From positions 99,153,283 through 99,217,282 of the forward strand of contig NC_135723.1 in assembly GCF_964656455.1 (NCBI RefSeq): DNA of 64,000 nucleotides, written 5' to 3'. Positions within the stretch are counted from its first letter, which is position 1, and each line of letters begins with the position of its first letter. Below, piece by piece: positions 1 through 64,000 of the stretch. A program made the translations under genes and the position numbers. This stretch comes from Halichoerus grypus (taxonomy: Eukaryota; Chordata; Mammalia; Carnivora; Phocidae). Under the pieces are notes generated by a model that had not been told where the DNA came from, did no database searches, and was given only the letters and a program-made list of their open reading frames with translations.

Positions 1-10
1 AGGGTCTACT

Positions 11-236
11 CTACCAGAGGACTTTTTTTTTTTTTTTTAAGGTTCTATTTATTTGCGAGAGAGAGAATGAGAGACAGAGAGCATGAGAGGGAGGAGGGTC
101 AGAGGGAGAAGCAGACTCCCTGCTGAGCAGGGAGCCTAATGTGGGACTCGATCCCGGGACTCCAGGATCATGACCTGAGCCGAAGGCAGTGGCTTAACCA
201 ACTGAGCCACCCAGGCGCCCCTACCAGAGGACTTTT
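11..236 (-). mobile_element. SINEC (tRNA-derived carnivore SINE), antisense
   Basis: Complete reverse-oriented SINE: poly(T) at 24-38, then the tail, a CT/GA-rich body, and the head reading GAGCCACCCAGGCGCCCC at the right end (220). It is flanked by the same 16-bp target-site duplication ctaccagaggactttt at 11-26 and 221-236. The perfect duplication and intact head suggest a fairly young copy. It belongs to the subfamily with 'gggactccaggatcatgacc' in the body. Confidence 0.93.
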
Positions 237-1222
237 GAAAACGACCTAACTTCCTAAGTATAGATTTTTAGTTTTGTCTTTGTTTTTCATAGCGATTGCC
301 TTTTTGGACCTCCAGAGTTTTTTTGGCTATGTAATATGATTTATTGGGAAAATATTTTTACCCCTTACCTAAAAACCATTTGAAACTGACTTCTTATTTA
401 AGTCTGCTTAAGGCTATTGACAGTTTTGATGGACTGGTCCAGAGATGGAGGCCAGAGAGTTTGTATAGTGGTGTATTTCTGAAATTTCAACATTGACAGA
501 TAAGCCCATCTTTTATGGGCACCTATGTCATATGTTATTACTCCAAGCGATCTTACAGTTTAATTCATCAAACACTTGAGTGGTGCATGAGCAGATTAAC
601 CCCCTTGCCCCGCCCCACCACCACCACACCCAAGTGGAAAACTATTACTAGAGCATTGTGTGTCCGTTCGGACAGCCTGGTGGATACGAGGTGCCCCGCC
701 TGGGGGCCCCTTCAGGAAGGGCGTTGGCTGCCAGCGTGGGCAGTCTGGTCAGCAGGTGCCCCAACTTTCAGCTCTTTCAGGGCCTGCCTCAGCTGCAGAG
801 AGCGGCCCGGCCTGGCCCACTTTCGGCGACTGCGCCCTTGTGTGTGACACTCTGACGGTGGGTGCTTCCCACAGAGCTCCCTATGGGCCGGGTGCCAGCT
901 TCGTAGGGGCTTGGTCACAGCTCACTCTCTGCCTGATCCTGCTTCCCTCATCGCACGGATGCTTCATGCCTAAGAATCATCTCCCGCCCAAACTCTGTCC
1001 CCGCATCTGCTCCGGAAAGGCCACCCAGATACCAGCAGGTCGGCTCCTGCTGTCAGCATGTGGTCTGACCTTTAAAACATGTTTCGATATGCTTGCTTGT
1101 AATGTTTCCTTTTAAACTTAGTTTTAGACTTCTTTGCTGTAATATTAATAATAAATGTTTAAGTATATCGGTGTGAGGCTCCCTAGGGGATATTGAAAAT
1201 ACAAGGTAAAGATATCCTCTTT

Positions 1223-1497
1223 AAACTTCTGGGTTAAACACAGGGCGCCTGGGTGGCTCCGTCGGTTAAGTGTCAGACCCTTGATTTTGGCCCAGGTCCT
1301 GATCTCAGGGTCGTGGGATGGAGCCCCTTGCCTGGGCTCCATGCTGGATGTGGAGCCTGCTTAAGATTCTCTCTCTCCCTCTCCCTCAGCTCCTCCCCTG
1401 CCCCACCCCTCCCCTGCATGCATGTGTGAGTTCTCTCCCTCCCTCCCCTCTCCCCCCTCTCTCAAAAATAAATAAGTAAACAAACTTCTGAGTTAAA
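1223..1497 (+). mobile_element. SINEC, sense, older copy
   Basis: The SINE head gggcgcctgggtggctc begins at 1243. It is followed by the body, an expanded CT-rich block and the tail to about 1480. The target-site duplication aaacttctgggttaaa (from 1225) recurs as aaacttctgagttaaa at 1482-1497, with one mismatch. The divergent body shows it is older than the copy at the window start. Confidence 0.88.
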
Positions 1498-2260
1498 TAG
1501 ATGAGGACATGTGAGTTTTTGAGAACCTCAGATCAACTGTGTATGAATTTGGGGGTACCCAGTGGGGACAATTAGAAAACTGGGACAGGTAGTTTGAAAT
1601 AGAATATTTTGCTTATTTTCCAGCATATTCTGCATATAAACTGAGGTGTGCTATGGCACAAAGCTACATGTGTACAACTAGACATAAAGCGTGTGTAATA
1701 CAGTAAACTTGACATTTTAACATGAAAAGGTTGTATTTGATCTTGTAGAGTATCAGCAAGTCTTGGTGTAGAGTAAGATTCGTTACTAGAATCAGAAGTG
1801 TAGTAGAGGAAGGAAGAGCTTGTAAAGCACATATTTGGACGCTGCTGCTGAGCTAGGAGAGTGGAGGTGTTCTAGAGAAAACTCATATTGACCATTTTAT
1901 TTGGTGTGTTTTAATTTTGCCAGAGGATAAGTGGTGTCTTGACTTGATCCTTTCCGCTGTTCAGTGGTTTTCTTAGTTTAAAAAATGTCAGGCATTTTTT
2001 TAAAAGTTGGCTTTCTTAAATTTTAAAATATTTGAATGGATTTAATATTGATACAGCTAGGACTGATTTGTTAGTTCTTTCAAACCATTGGCTGTTTTAA
2101 TTAGAGCTGTTTGGGTTCCTAAGATTAATAAGTAGAAAATTGGTGAATCTGGGTTTTTCTTTTGGCTCTTTTAGTGGTTTCCCTGGGGGGGGAGGGGGTT
2201 GTTTTGTTTTGGTTTTTGTTTTTTTGCTTTTTGGGGGTTTTTTTGTTTGTTTTTTAAACC

Positions 2261-4656
2261 TTTTTTAAAAAGTTTTTTATTTTAATTCCAGATACAGTGT
2301 TATGTTAGCTTCAGGTATACAATATAGTGATTCAACAATTCTATACTTTACTCAGTGCTCATCATAATAAGTGTGCTCTGTAATCCCCATCACCAGTCTC
2401 ACCCATCTCCCTACCCACCTCCCCTCTGGTGACCATCAGTTTCTTCTCTGTAGTTAAGTGTGTTTCTTGGTTTCTCTCTCTCTTTTTTTCTTTGCTTGTT
2501 TTATTTCTTAAATTCCACTTATGAATGATACTGTATGGTATTTGTCTTTCTCTGACTGGCTTATTTTGCTTAGCATCATACTCTAGCTCCATCCATGTTG
2601 TTGCAAATGGTAAGATTTTTTTTTCTTTTTTGTGGCTGAGTAATATTCTACTCAGTAGTAACATTCTACTCTATGTGCCACATCTACTTTATTCATCAGT
2701 TAATGGGCACTTGGGCTGCTTCCGTAATTTGGCACTTGTAAATAATGCTGCAATAGACATAAGAGTGCGTGAATCCCTTTGAATTAGCGTTTTTGTATTT
2801 TTTCGGTAAATACTCAGTAGCTCGATTACTGGATTATAGGGTAGTTCTATTTGTAACTTTTTGAGGAACCTCCATACTGTTACCAGTTTGCATTCCCAAC
2901 AACAGTGCAAGAGGGTTCCTTTTTCACCCCATCCTTGCCAACACCTGTTGTTTCTTGTGTTTTTGATTTTAGCCATTCTGATTGGTAGGAGATGAAATCT
3001 CATTGTAGTTTTGATTTGTATTTCCCTGATGATGAATGATGTTGAGCATCTTTTCATGTGTCTGTTTGCCATCTGGATGTCTCCTTTGGAGAAATGTTTC
3101 TTCATGTCTTCTGCCCATTTTTTAGTTGGAGTATTTGGGGTTTTTTGGTGTTGAGTTGTATCAATTCTTCATATATTTTGGATACTAACCCATTATTGGA
3201 TGTGTCATTTGCAGATAATCTTCCATTCAGTAGATTGTCCTTCAGTTTTGTTGATTGTTTTCTTTGCATGTGGAAGCAGCTTTTTATTTTTATGTTCCAA
3301 AATTGGTGGGGTTTTTTTGTTTTGTTTTGTTTTTGTTTGGTTTGGTTTTTTTGCTTTTATTTCCCTTGCCTCAGGAGGCTTATCGAGAAAAATGTTGCTA
3401 CGGCTGATGTCAGAGAAATGACTGCCTGTGTTCTCTTCAAGGATTTTTATGCTTTCAGGTCTCACATTTAGGCCTTTAATCCATTTTGAGTTTATTTTTG
3501 TGTATGGTGTAAGAAAGTAGTCCATTTTCCTTCTTTTGCACGTAGCTGTCCTGTTTCCCAACACCATTTGTTGAAGAAACTGTCTTTTTCCCATTGTATA
3601 TTCTTGCCTCCTTTGTTGAAGATTAATCAGCCATATAATTGTGGGTTTATTTCTGGGTTTTCCATTTTAGGCCACTGATCTGTCTGTTTTTGTGCCAGTA
3701 CCATACTGTTTTGATCACTCTGTATAACTTTGTCATATAACTTGAAGTCTGGAATTGTGATACCTCCAATTTTGTTTTTCTTTTTCAAGACTATTTTGGC
3801 TACTTGGGGGGGGGGTCTCTTGTGGTTCCATACAAATTTTAGGATTGATTGTTCTAGTTCTGTGAAAAATGCATTGGTATTTTGATAGGGATTGCATTAA
3901 ATCTGTAGATTGCTTAGGTGGTTACAGGTATTTATTTTAACAATATTTGTTCTTCCAATCCATGAGCGTGAGATGTCTTTCCGTTTGTGTTGTCTTCATT
4001 TTCTTTCATCAGTGTTTTATGGTGTTGAGCGTACAGGTCTTTCACCTCTTTGGCTGTTTATTCCTAGGTATTTTTATTATTTTTGGTGCAGTTGTAAATG
4101 GGCTTCTTTTCTTAATTTCTCTTTCTGCTGCTTCATTATTAGTGTATAGACATACAACAGATTTCTGTATATTGATTTGCTAAATTTACCGCGTTCATTT
4201 ATCAGTTCTAGTAGTTTTCTCATGGAGTTTTTAGGGTTTTCTACCTATAGTTATCATGCCATCTGCAAATACCGAGTGTTTTACTTCTACCTTGCCAACT
4301 TGGATGCTTTTTATTTCTTTTTCTTGTCTGATAGTTGTGACTAGGACTTCCAGTACTATGTTGAATAAAAGTGGTGAGAGTGGACTTTCTTGTCTTGTTC
4401 CTGACTGTAGGGGAAAGCCTCTCAGTATTTCCCCTTTGAAGATGATGTTAGCTGTGGGTTTTTCATAGACGGTCATTATTACATTGAGATCTACTTTGTT
4501 AAGGATTTTTATCATGAATGGATGTTGTACTTTGTGAAATGCTTTTTCTGCATCTACTGAAATGATAATACGGTTTTTATCTTTTTTCTCATTGATGTGA
4601 TGTATCACGTTGGTTGATTTGCGAATACTGAAATTAGTTTCCCTATTTATTGACAC
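2261..4656 (-). mobile_element. L1 LINE, antisense, 5'-truncated and decayed
   Basis: The + strand runs from an L1 3' end (T-rich tract, then the 3' UTR at about 2280) back through ORF2. On the minus strand, 2689-3105 and 4231-4656 are fragments of ORF2 protein; the latter is reverse-transcriptase-like. Its active-site-like motif reads FADGM in place of the usual two adjacent aspartates, and frames are interrupted by stops and indels. The element is therefore inactive. Homology stops near 4656, inside the reverse-transcriptase region. It lies antisense to CUL1. Confidence 0.9.
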
Positions 4657-4690
4657 CTTACAAATGAAAGAACCTAAAATTCAGACTAGA

Positions 4691-4850
4691 GTACTGGGGA
4701 ATCCTGGCTTTTGAGAATCCAGGGGTCTGCTTGTGGTCCTGCCACTTTCTAGCATTATAACCTTGGTCAGGTTTGATTGCTTCTCTGACTCAGGTTTTTT
4801 TTTATCTGTAAAAGGAAGGGCCAGAAGTATGTTTAAGGTTAACCTCTAAT
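4691..4850 (+). mobile_element. MIR SINE relic
   Basis: Weak match to the ancient mammalian MIR core: 'tggtcctgccactttctagc', then 'ataaccttggtcagg' and 'atctgtaaaaggaagg'. These correspond to the conserved 'gtgtgaccttgggcaag' and 'tctgtaaaatgggga' blocks of MIR. No target duplication is visible. Called from recognised sequence blocks only. Confidence 0.6.
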
Positions 4851-5385
4851 CCTATTGTAATTGGCTCTTATGAGCAAATATTTTTGGTACAGAAATGTGT
4901 AGTACATAAATTTTCCAGTGTACAAGTCTGTCACCTACCAGAAGTTAATGGGTTAGCTTTTCAGGAAGGGGCTTTATTCCACAGCAGTAGTGCTGTGCCT
5001 GCTCTGATTTACTATAAATAGTACATAAGACTGCCTGTGGAAGTGCCTGGCACATGGTAGTTTCCTACTATATATTTGTTAAATAAAATATTAATGATCA
5101 CTGAATTTCTAGAACTCTTCTAAGTCTGTTTAAACACCATGTTAAAATATGTATACATTTGCAATGACCAGAATAATACACAGCATTACTAAATGAGACA
5201 GCAAGAAATAAATTTTAGCCTAAAATCTAGTGTTTGAAGGAAAAAGTTTAGAAGAAACAAGATAGAATTTAATGGAGATTCTAAAGGGGGACTTGGGGGC
5301 AAGTTCAGATGCTTTCTAATAGTGGTATTTCCTTATTTTTAAAGCCTTTAAAAACATCCAGCTTTTTAATTCCTTGGTTTATTAT

Positions 5386-5560
5386 TTCATTTATTCATAC
5401 AAAACACTGACCTATGCACCAGGCTCTGAACTAGGTTCTCAGGATACTATGGTGAGCCAAAAGAGATGGTCTCTGTGCCATGGATCCTTCTCACTAGAGA
5501 AGAGAGGAACCCCGACAGGGAATTAACCAGGAATAAGCATAAGAAGGGAAAGTCCCATGA
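5386..5560 (-). mobile_element. L2 LINE 3'-end relic, antisense
   Basis: The order 'catttattcat', 'gcaccaggctctgaactagg', 'gatactatggtgagccaaa', then 'tctctgtgccatgg' matches the reverse complement of the L2 3' end (ttcattcaacaaatatttattgag, gtgccaggcactgttctagg, and so on). It is highly diverged. Confidence 0.55.
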
Positions 5561-5814
5561 AGTGGGCGAACCTTGTCTGGGGCTTGTAGTGAGTCTGACT
5601 GACTGGGCGGAGGATGCGCGCAGGGGCTCTCTGGCACGAGCGGCAGCAGATGCAGTGATCCTCAGGAGCGGGGAGCGGACTGGCACAGCCAGGAAAGGAG
5701 GGGAAAGCCTGCACGGCTGTGCCCAAGGGGACGAAGGGGAGTTTTGTAAGAGACACACAGAGAGATAGAAAGGTCCCGTCGTAGAGAGTGAGTGGCTTGC
5801 ACAGCGTGGCTGCC

Positions 5815-5950
5815 AGGGCTCTGGGCAGGGCTCTGGGCAGGGCTGGGTCTGGGCAGGGCAGGGTCCAGGCAGGGCTGGCTCTGGGCAGAGCTCCGGGCAG
5901 GGCAGGGTCCGGGCAGGGCAGGGTCTGGGCAGGGCTGGCTCCTGGGCCAG
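5815..5950. repeat. G-rich minisatellite (GGGCAGGGCTGG-type units)
   Basis: Repeated units of the type ctctgggcagggctgg and gggcagggcagggtcc run through 5815-5950, with unit variants of roughly 11-26 bp. Guanine tracts recur every few bases on the + strand. The translated frames give low-complexity Gly/Ala/Arg and Pro/Ala proteins, which are an artefact of the repeat and not genes. Confidence 0.85.
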
Positions 5951-6283
5951 GCTGCGGTCCCTTGTCAGGTGCGCGAGGGAGGGGCTGTGGCTTTTGTGCT
6001 TGACTGTTGGTGTTGGGGGGTGGTGTGGAAATGATTAATCTCCTATAAAACAACTCAGTAAATTGTTTCAAGTTTTCCCAAAGAGAAGAGAAGATCTGGG
6101 AGTGCCTTGTTCAGGATTTCCCTGCCTCTGACACCAGTTTGACTGCCTGTTGCTCTTGGGGTGATGCCTAATCAGATTTCTAGTTTTAGACTCAGCTGCT
6201 GTGTGAAGCCTCGAGGGGGTGAGTCAAGGGGAGGGGCGCTCTGGGAGTCCAGTGTAGACGGCTCAGACGGCAGCCCAGTGTGC

Positions 6284-6340
6284 GACGACGAGGACGACGA
6301 CGACGATGACAGTGATGATGATGTCGTCATCCTCATCGTC
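6284..6340. repeat. GAC/GAT triplet repeat with imperfect inverted arms
   Basis: A GAC/GAG/GAT run at 6284-6322 is followed by a complementary GTC/ATC run at 6323-6340. The arm gacgacgaggacgacgac (6284-6301) matches the reverse complement of 6323-6340 at 16 of 18 positions. Transcripts or single strands could form a hairpin. On the + strand it reads as an acidic Asp tract in a 68-residue ORF with no other gene-like features. Confidence 0.85.
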
Positions 6341-7699
6341 CACTGGGATGGGAAACGGAGGCAGTGAGTGAGTGGATGTGACATGACCCCAGAGGGTAAA
6401 ATCAGTAGCCCTAGACTGTGAAAGAGTAGGAAGGAGGCATTAGAATTAGTCCCCAATTTCTGACACGTGGATACATGGAGCTGCCACTTACGGAGATGGG
6501 CAGCCGCGGTGAACAGTGGAGCTGGGACAGTCCCTGAGTTCAGCCGTAGACCTGCGGGGTGTGCGACATCCAGGAGGGGATTGAACTAGGCACTCGGATG
6601 TAGAGCCAAGCCTGGACTTGAGAGAAGCCAGCTGGGCTGGAGATACACTTCGTGAGTTGCTGGCATGTGGAGGTTTGAAGAAGGAAGGTTGATGGTGGCT
6701 CCATAGGAATCCATTTACTTGAAGTTACTTTTAGGGTGCCCAGTGGAAATGATAGGGTGAGGAAAAGGTGAAAATGGGAGGAATGGAACATTTTTCTCAG
6801 TTGCTGCTAGAAATTAGAAGAGGAGAAAAAGGAGTAAAAGAGCATCTAGAGAAGGCTTATCTAAGATAGAATTAACTGTGTGAGTCTGGGGAATTTAAGT
6901 GATAATTTCCCCTTAGGGGAAAATTAAGTGTGAGGAAGGAGTGCAGGCTTAACTAGGTAATGATACCAGGCAGTACCACGAGTCCCAGCCGCACTATCGA
7001 GTCGGGGCTTGGCCTGATCCCCCCAAGGTAGACGGAAGGAAGGATTGCACTTATATTTAGGGAACATTTGCAAAGCGGTTGCTGAGTTGTTGGTTTCCTT
7101 TAAAACTTGAGGGAATTCTTGTGTTAGCGATCTTTGTATTCTGCATTTGAACATACTTCTTTGAATGGATGATGTAAAATACTTTCAGGATCAAGAACGG
7201 GATTGTGGTTTCATAAAATATTAGGTCCCAAAGCTTAGATTATAAGTATTAGAGATGATTTAGTTTTCAGTAGTTCAGACTTGATCCACAAGCATGAACT
7301 GCATTCTCCTTAAATATGCCTTAGCCTAGGGAGAGCTCTGTGATGCCATCGAAGATGCAGGATGCCCCCAGTTCCTTGCGGAGCTCAAACCTGAATTGGC
7401 AGGCTTTGACAGCCCATCCTTATTGCTCCAGACACCGTTCACCTCCCAACATTTATTTTATGGAGCCATTAAAATAATTCATTGTTTCTTAATTTTACAG
7501 GAGTACTCATTTAACAAGCTCCACATTTTGATGTGATAGACACAGACGATCTGTAAGGTGTGACCGTAGTATTGCATATGGAGGAATACTGAGTTAACAT
7601 GATACTGAATAGTGAGGTCCTTTATCTGTGGATCCCGAGATCCTAAAGCATTATAAGTTATATTTTGTAGTAGCCTTATACACTTGGAAATAATAGCCA

Positions 7700-7920
7700 G
7701 TATTATTTGTTGAGCATTTACTCTGTGTTAAATATTGTATCTGCGTTGTCTTACTTAAGTTTCACAGTAACTGTCTGAAGAAAATGATTGCCCCCCCCTT
7801 TTGTAGATTCAGAAATTGAGGCTTAGAGAAGTGAGAAGTGTGAAGTACCTTACCCAAGTCCTCATACCCAGTAGGTGTGGAGCTGAGCTTCAAACCCCAG
7901 TCTCTGAATTTAAGGAACAT
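7700..7920 (-). mobile_element. MIR SINE relic, antisense
   Basis: Blocks 'ttgttgagcatttactctgt', 'gattcagaaattgaggctta', 'taccttacccaagtcctc' and 'gagcttcaaaccccagtc' are the reverse complement of MIR's 3' end, its 'cctcagtttcctcatctg' block, its 'gtgaccttgggcaagt' block and its 'tgggttcgaatcc' block, in the right order. Confidence 0.75.
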
Positions 7921-7926
7921 CTTAAA

Positions 7927-8151
7927 TTTTGATGATTCTTGGGGCGCCTGGGTGGCTCGGTCGGTTGGGTGTCTGCCTTCGGCTCAGGTCATGATCCCAG
8001 GGTCCTGGGATCGAGCCCCGCATCAGGCTCCCTGCTCAGCGGGGAATCTGCTTCTCCCTCTGCCTGCCGCTCTGCCTACTTGTGCTCTCTATCTCTCTGT
8101 CAAATAAATAAATAGTCTTTAAAAAAAAAAATTTTTTTTTTGATGATTCTT
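7927..8151 (+). mobile_element. SINEC, sense, full length
   Basis: The head ggggcgcctgggtggctc starts at 7941 and the tail ends in an A-run at about 8131. The target duplication ttttgatgattctt lies at 7927-7940 and 8138-8151. It landed at the edge of the antisense MIR relic. Confidence 0.92.
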
Positions 8152-8664
8152 GCCAGATTCCCTTCTGAAAGGGGAGTGACCATTTCCCTGCACCTCAGCC
8201 TCACCAACATCTGCATTTTTGCAAAGTGCTAAGTGAAAAATTCTTAAAATTCACAGATAACCAGTGAGGCTGGTTTTTCCTACTTTTTAGGTATTTGATT
8301 TTCTGGGAGTTTCCTTTGGGTTTATCTTTGTAATTGTTATGTGGGTCAAGTCATATAGTTTAAGTTTTACCTCAGAAGGCAAAGAAAGGCTACAGTGTTA
8401 GTTGTGCTTACGCAGTTTCACCCAGCTTCTCTTGTGAGCACTTTTCTTGAGTTCATAGGATTCCGAACTAAATCTCTTAAGTAAGCATATTTCTGTACGT
8501 AGATCATATGAATTTGTTTCCACAGAGAAAGAGAAATATTCTCTAGATTAGCGTGGTACCCTCTAATGCCTACAGACAATGTTTCTATCTGTGTGGCAGG
8601 CACCCTATTACCCACCCCAGGATGTCAAGAAAAAATTCATTAACTTGCTTTATTTTTTCTTCAG

Positions 8665-64000
<55,336 letters not shown>

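Larger units (their letters stand above)
1..8664 (+). other. CUL1: CUL1 upstream intron (3' part), before the start-codon exon
   Basis: No protein gene was recognised here. The stretch ends in a good acceptor, a T-rich tract followed by cttcag at 8659-8664. It contains SINEs (11-236, 1223-1497, 7927-8151), an antisense L1 (2261-4656), MIR and L2 relics (4691-4850, 5386-5560, 7700-7920), a G-rich minisatellite (5815-5950) and a GAC/GAT repeat (6284-6340). The rest (about 240-1220, 1500-2180, 5950-7690, 8150-8660) is unassigned intronic sequence. ORFs in it are short and lack recognisable similarity. That it belongs to CUL1 is inferred from position; the 5' non-coding exon is not in the window. 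Confidence 0.7.

Noticed and set aside
2689..3594. Minus-strand ORFs of 129-138 codons
   Set aside because: These are parts of the same antisense L1; frames are broken between them.
4231..4656. 141-codon minus-strand ORF as a gene
   Set aside because: It is decayed L1 ORF2 with a damaged reverse-transcriptase motif, continuous with other L1 fragments.
5523..6071. 182-codon Pro/Ala-rich minus-strand ORF, the longest non-exon type ORF nearby
   Set aside because: It is produced by the G-rich minisatellite; there is no conserved domain or splice context.
6161..6367. Acidic Asp-rich ORF as a small protein
   Set aside because: The acidic tract is the GAC/GAT repeat; no other support.

Overview
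The window is vertebrate nuclear DNA carrying the N-terminal 493 codons of CUL1 (cullin 1, the SCF ubiquitin-ligase scaffold) on the + strand. The organism is a carnivoran, most likely an arctoid (bear, seal or mustelid group). The evidence is about 27 copies of the lysine-tRNA-derived carnivore SINE (SINEC), whose head reads GGCGCCTGGGTGGCTCAGT and whose tail reads AAATAAATAAAATC. The consensus is unlike the dog-specific or cat-specific subfamilies I know. This species call is an inference from repeat type only.

Layout. 1-8664 is the 3' part of the intron upstream of the start-codon exon, filled by an antisense L1 (2261-4656), SINEs, MIR/L2 relics, a G-rich minisatellite and a GAC/GAT triplet repeat. 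The first coding exon is 8665-8965 (ATG at 8826), with three short upstream ORFs before the ATG. Eleven further coding exons follow at 31785-31959, 34059-34226, 38546-38596, 38805-38895, 39849-40012, 44729-44891, 45798-45928, 59736-59843, 59913-60019, 62431-62479 and 62848-62979. All junctions are GT-AG and the joined phases give one uninterrupted frame of 493 codons. The remaining ~283 residues of the 776-residue protein, including the neddylation lysine and the RBX1-binding region, lie beyond the right end. The promoter and 5' non-coding exon(s) lie beyond the left end.

Non-coding content. Intron 2 (22.8 kb) is largely old L1 in both orientations, overlaid by an MLT1 LTR, a Tigger-like DNA transposon and many SINEs. 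Intron 4 holds a BTF3 processed pseudogene that landed inside an L1 3' end. Intron 10 is only 69 bp. Introns 9 to 13 are interspersed with CpG-rich stretches. I see no second intact protein gene, no intact structural RNA gene and no CRISPR or prokaryotic system.

Most interesting items. (1) A 36-nt copy of the 5' half of a threonine tRNA, ending at the anticodon loop and flanked by a perfect 15-bp duplication (18477-18542): a tail-less retrotransposed tRNA half. (2) The 69-bp phase-0 intron with no in-frame stop, so retention would add 23 residues to CUL1. (3) Two 'tail-only' retroposon scars, where only the A-rich tail was inserted between duplicated target sites (33751-33799 and 52924-52973). 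(4) An inverted SINE pair in intron 2 that could fold into double-stranded RNA. No unknown gene system was found.
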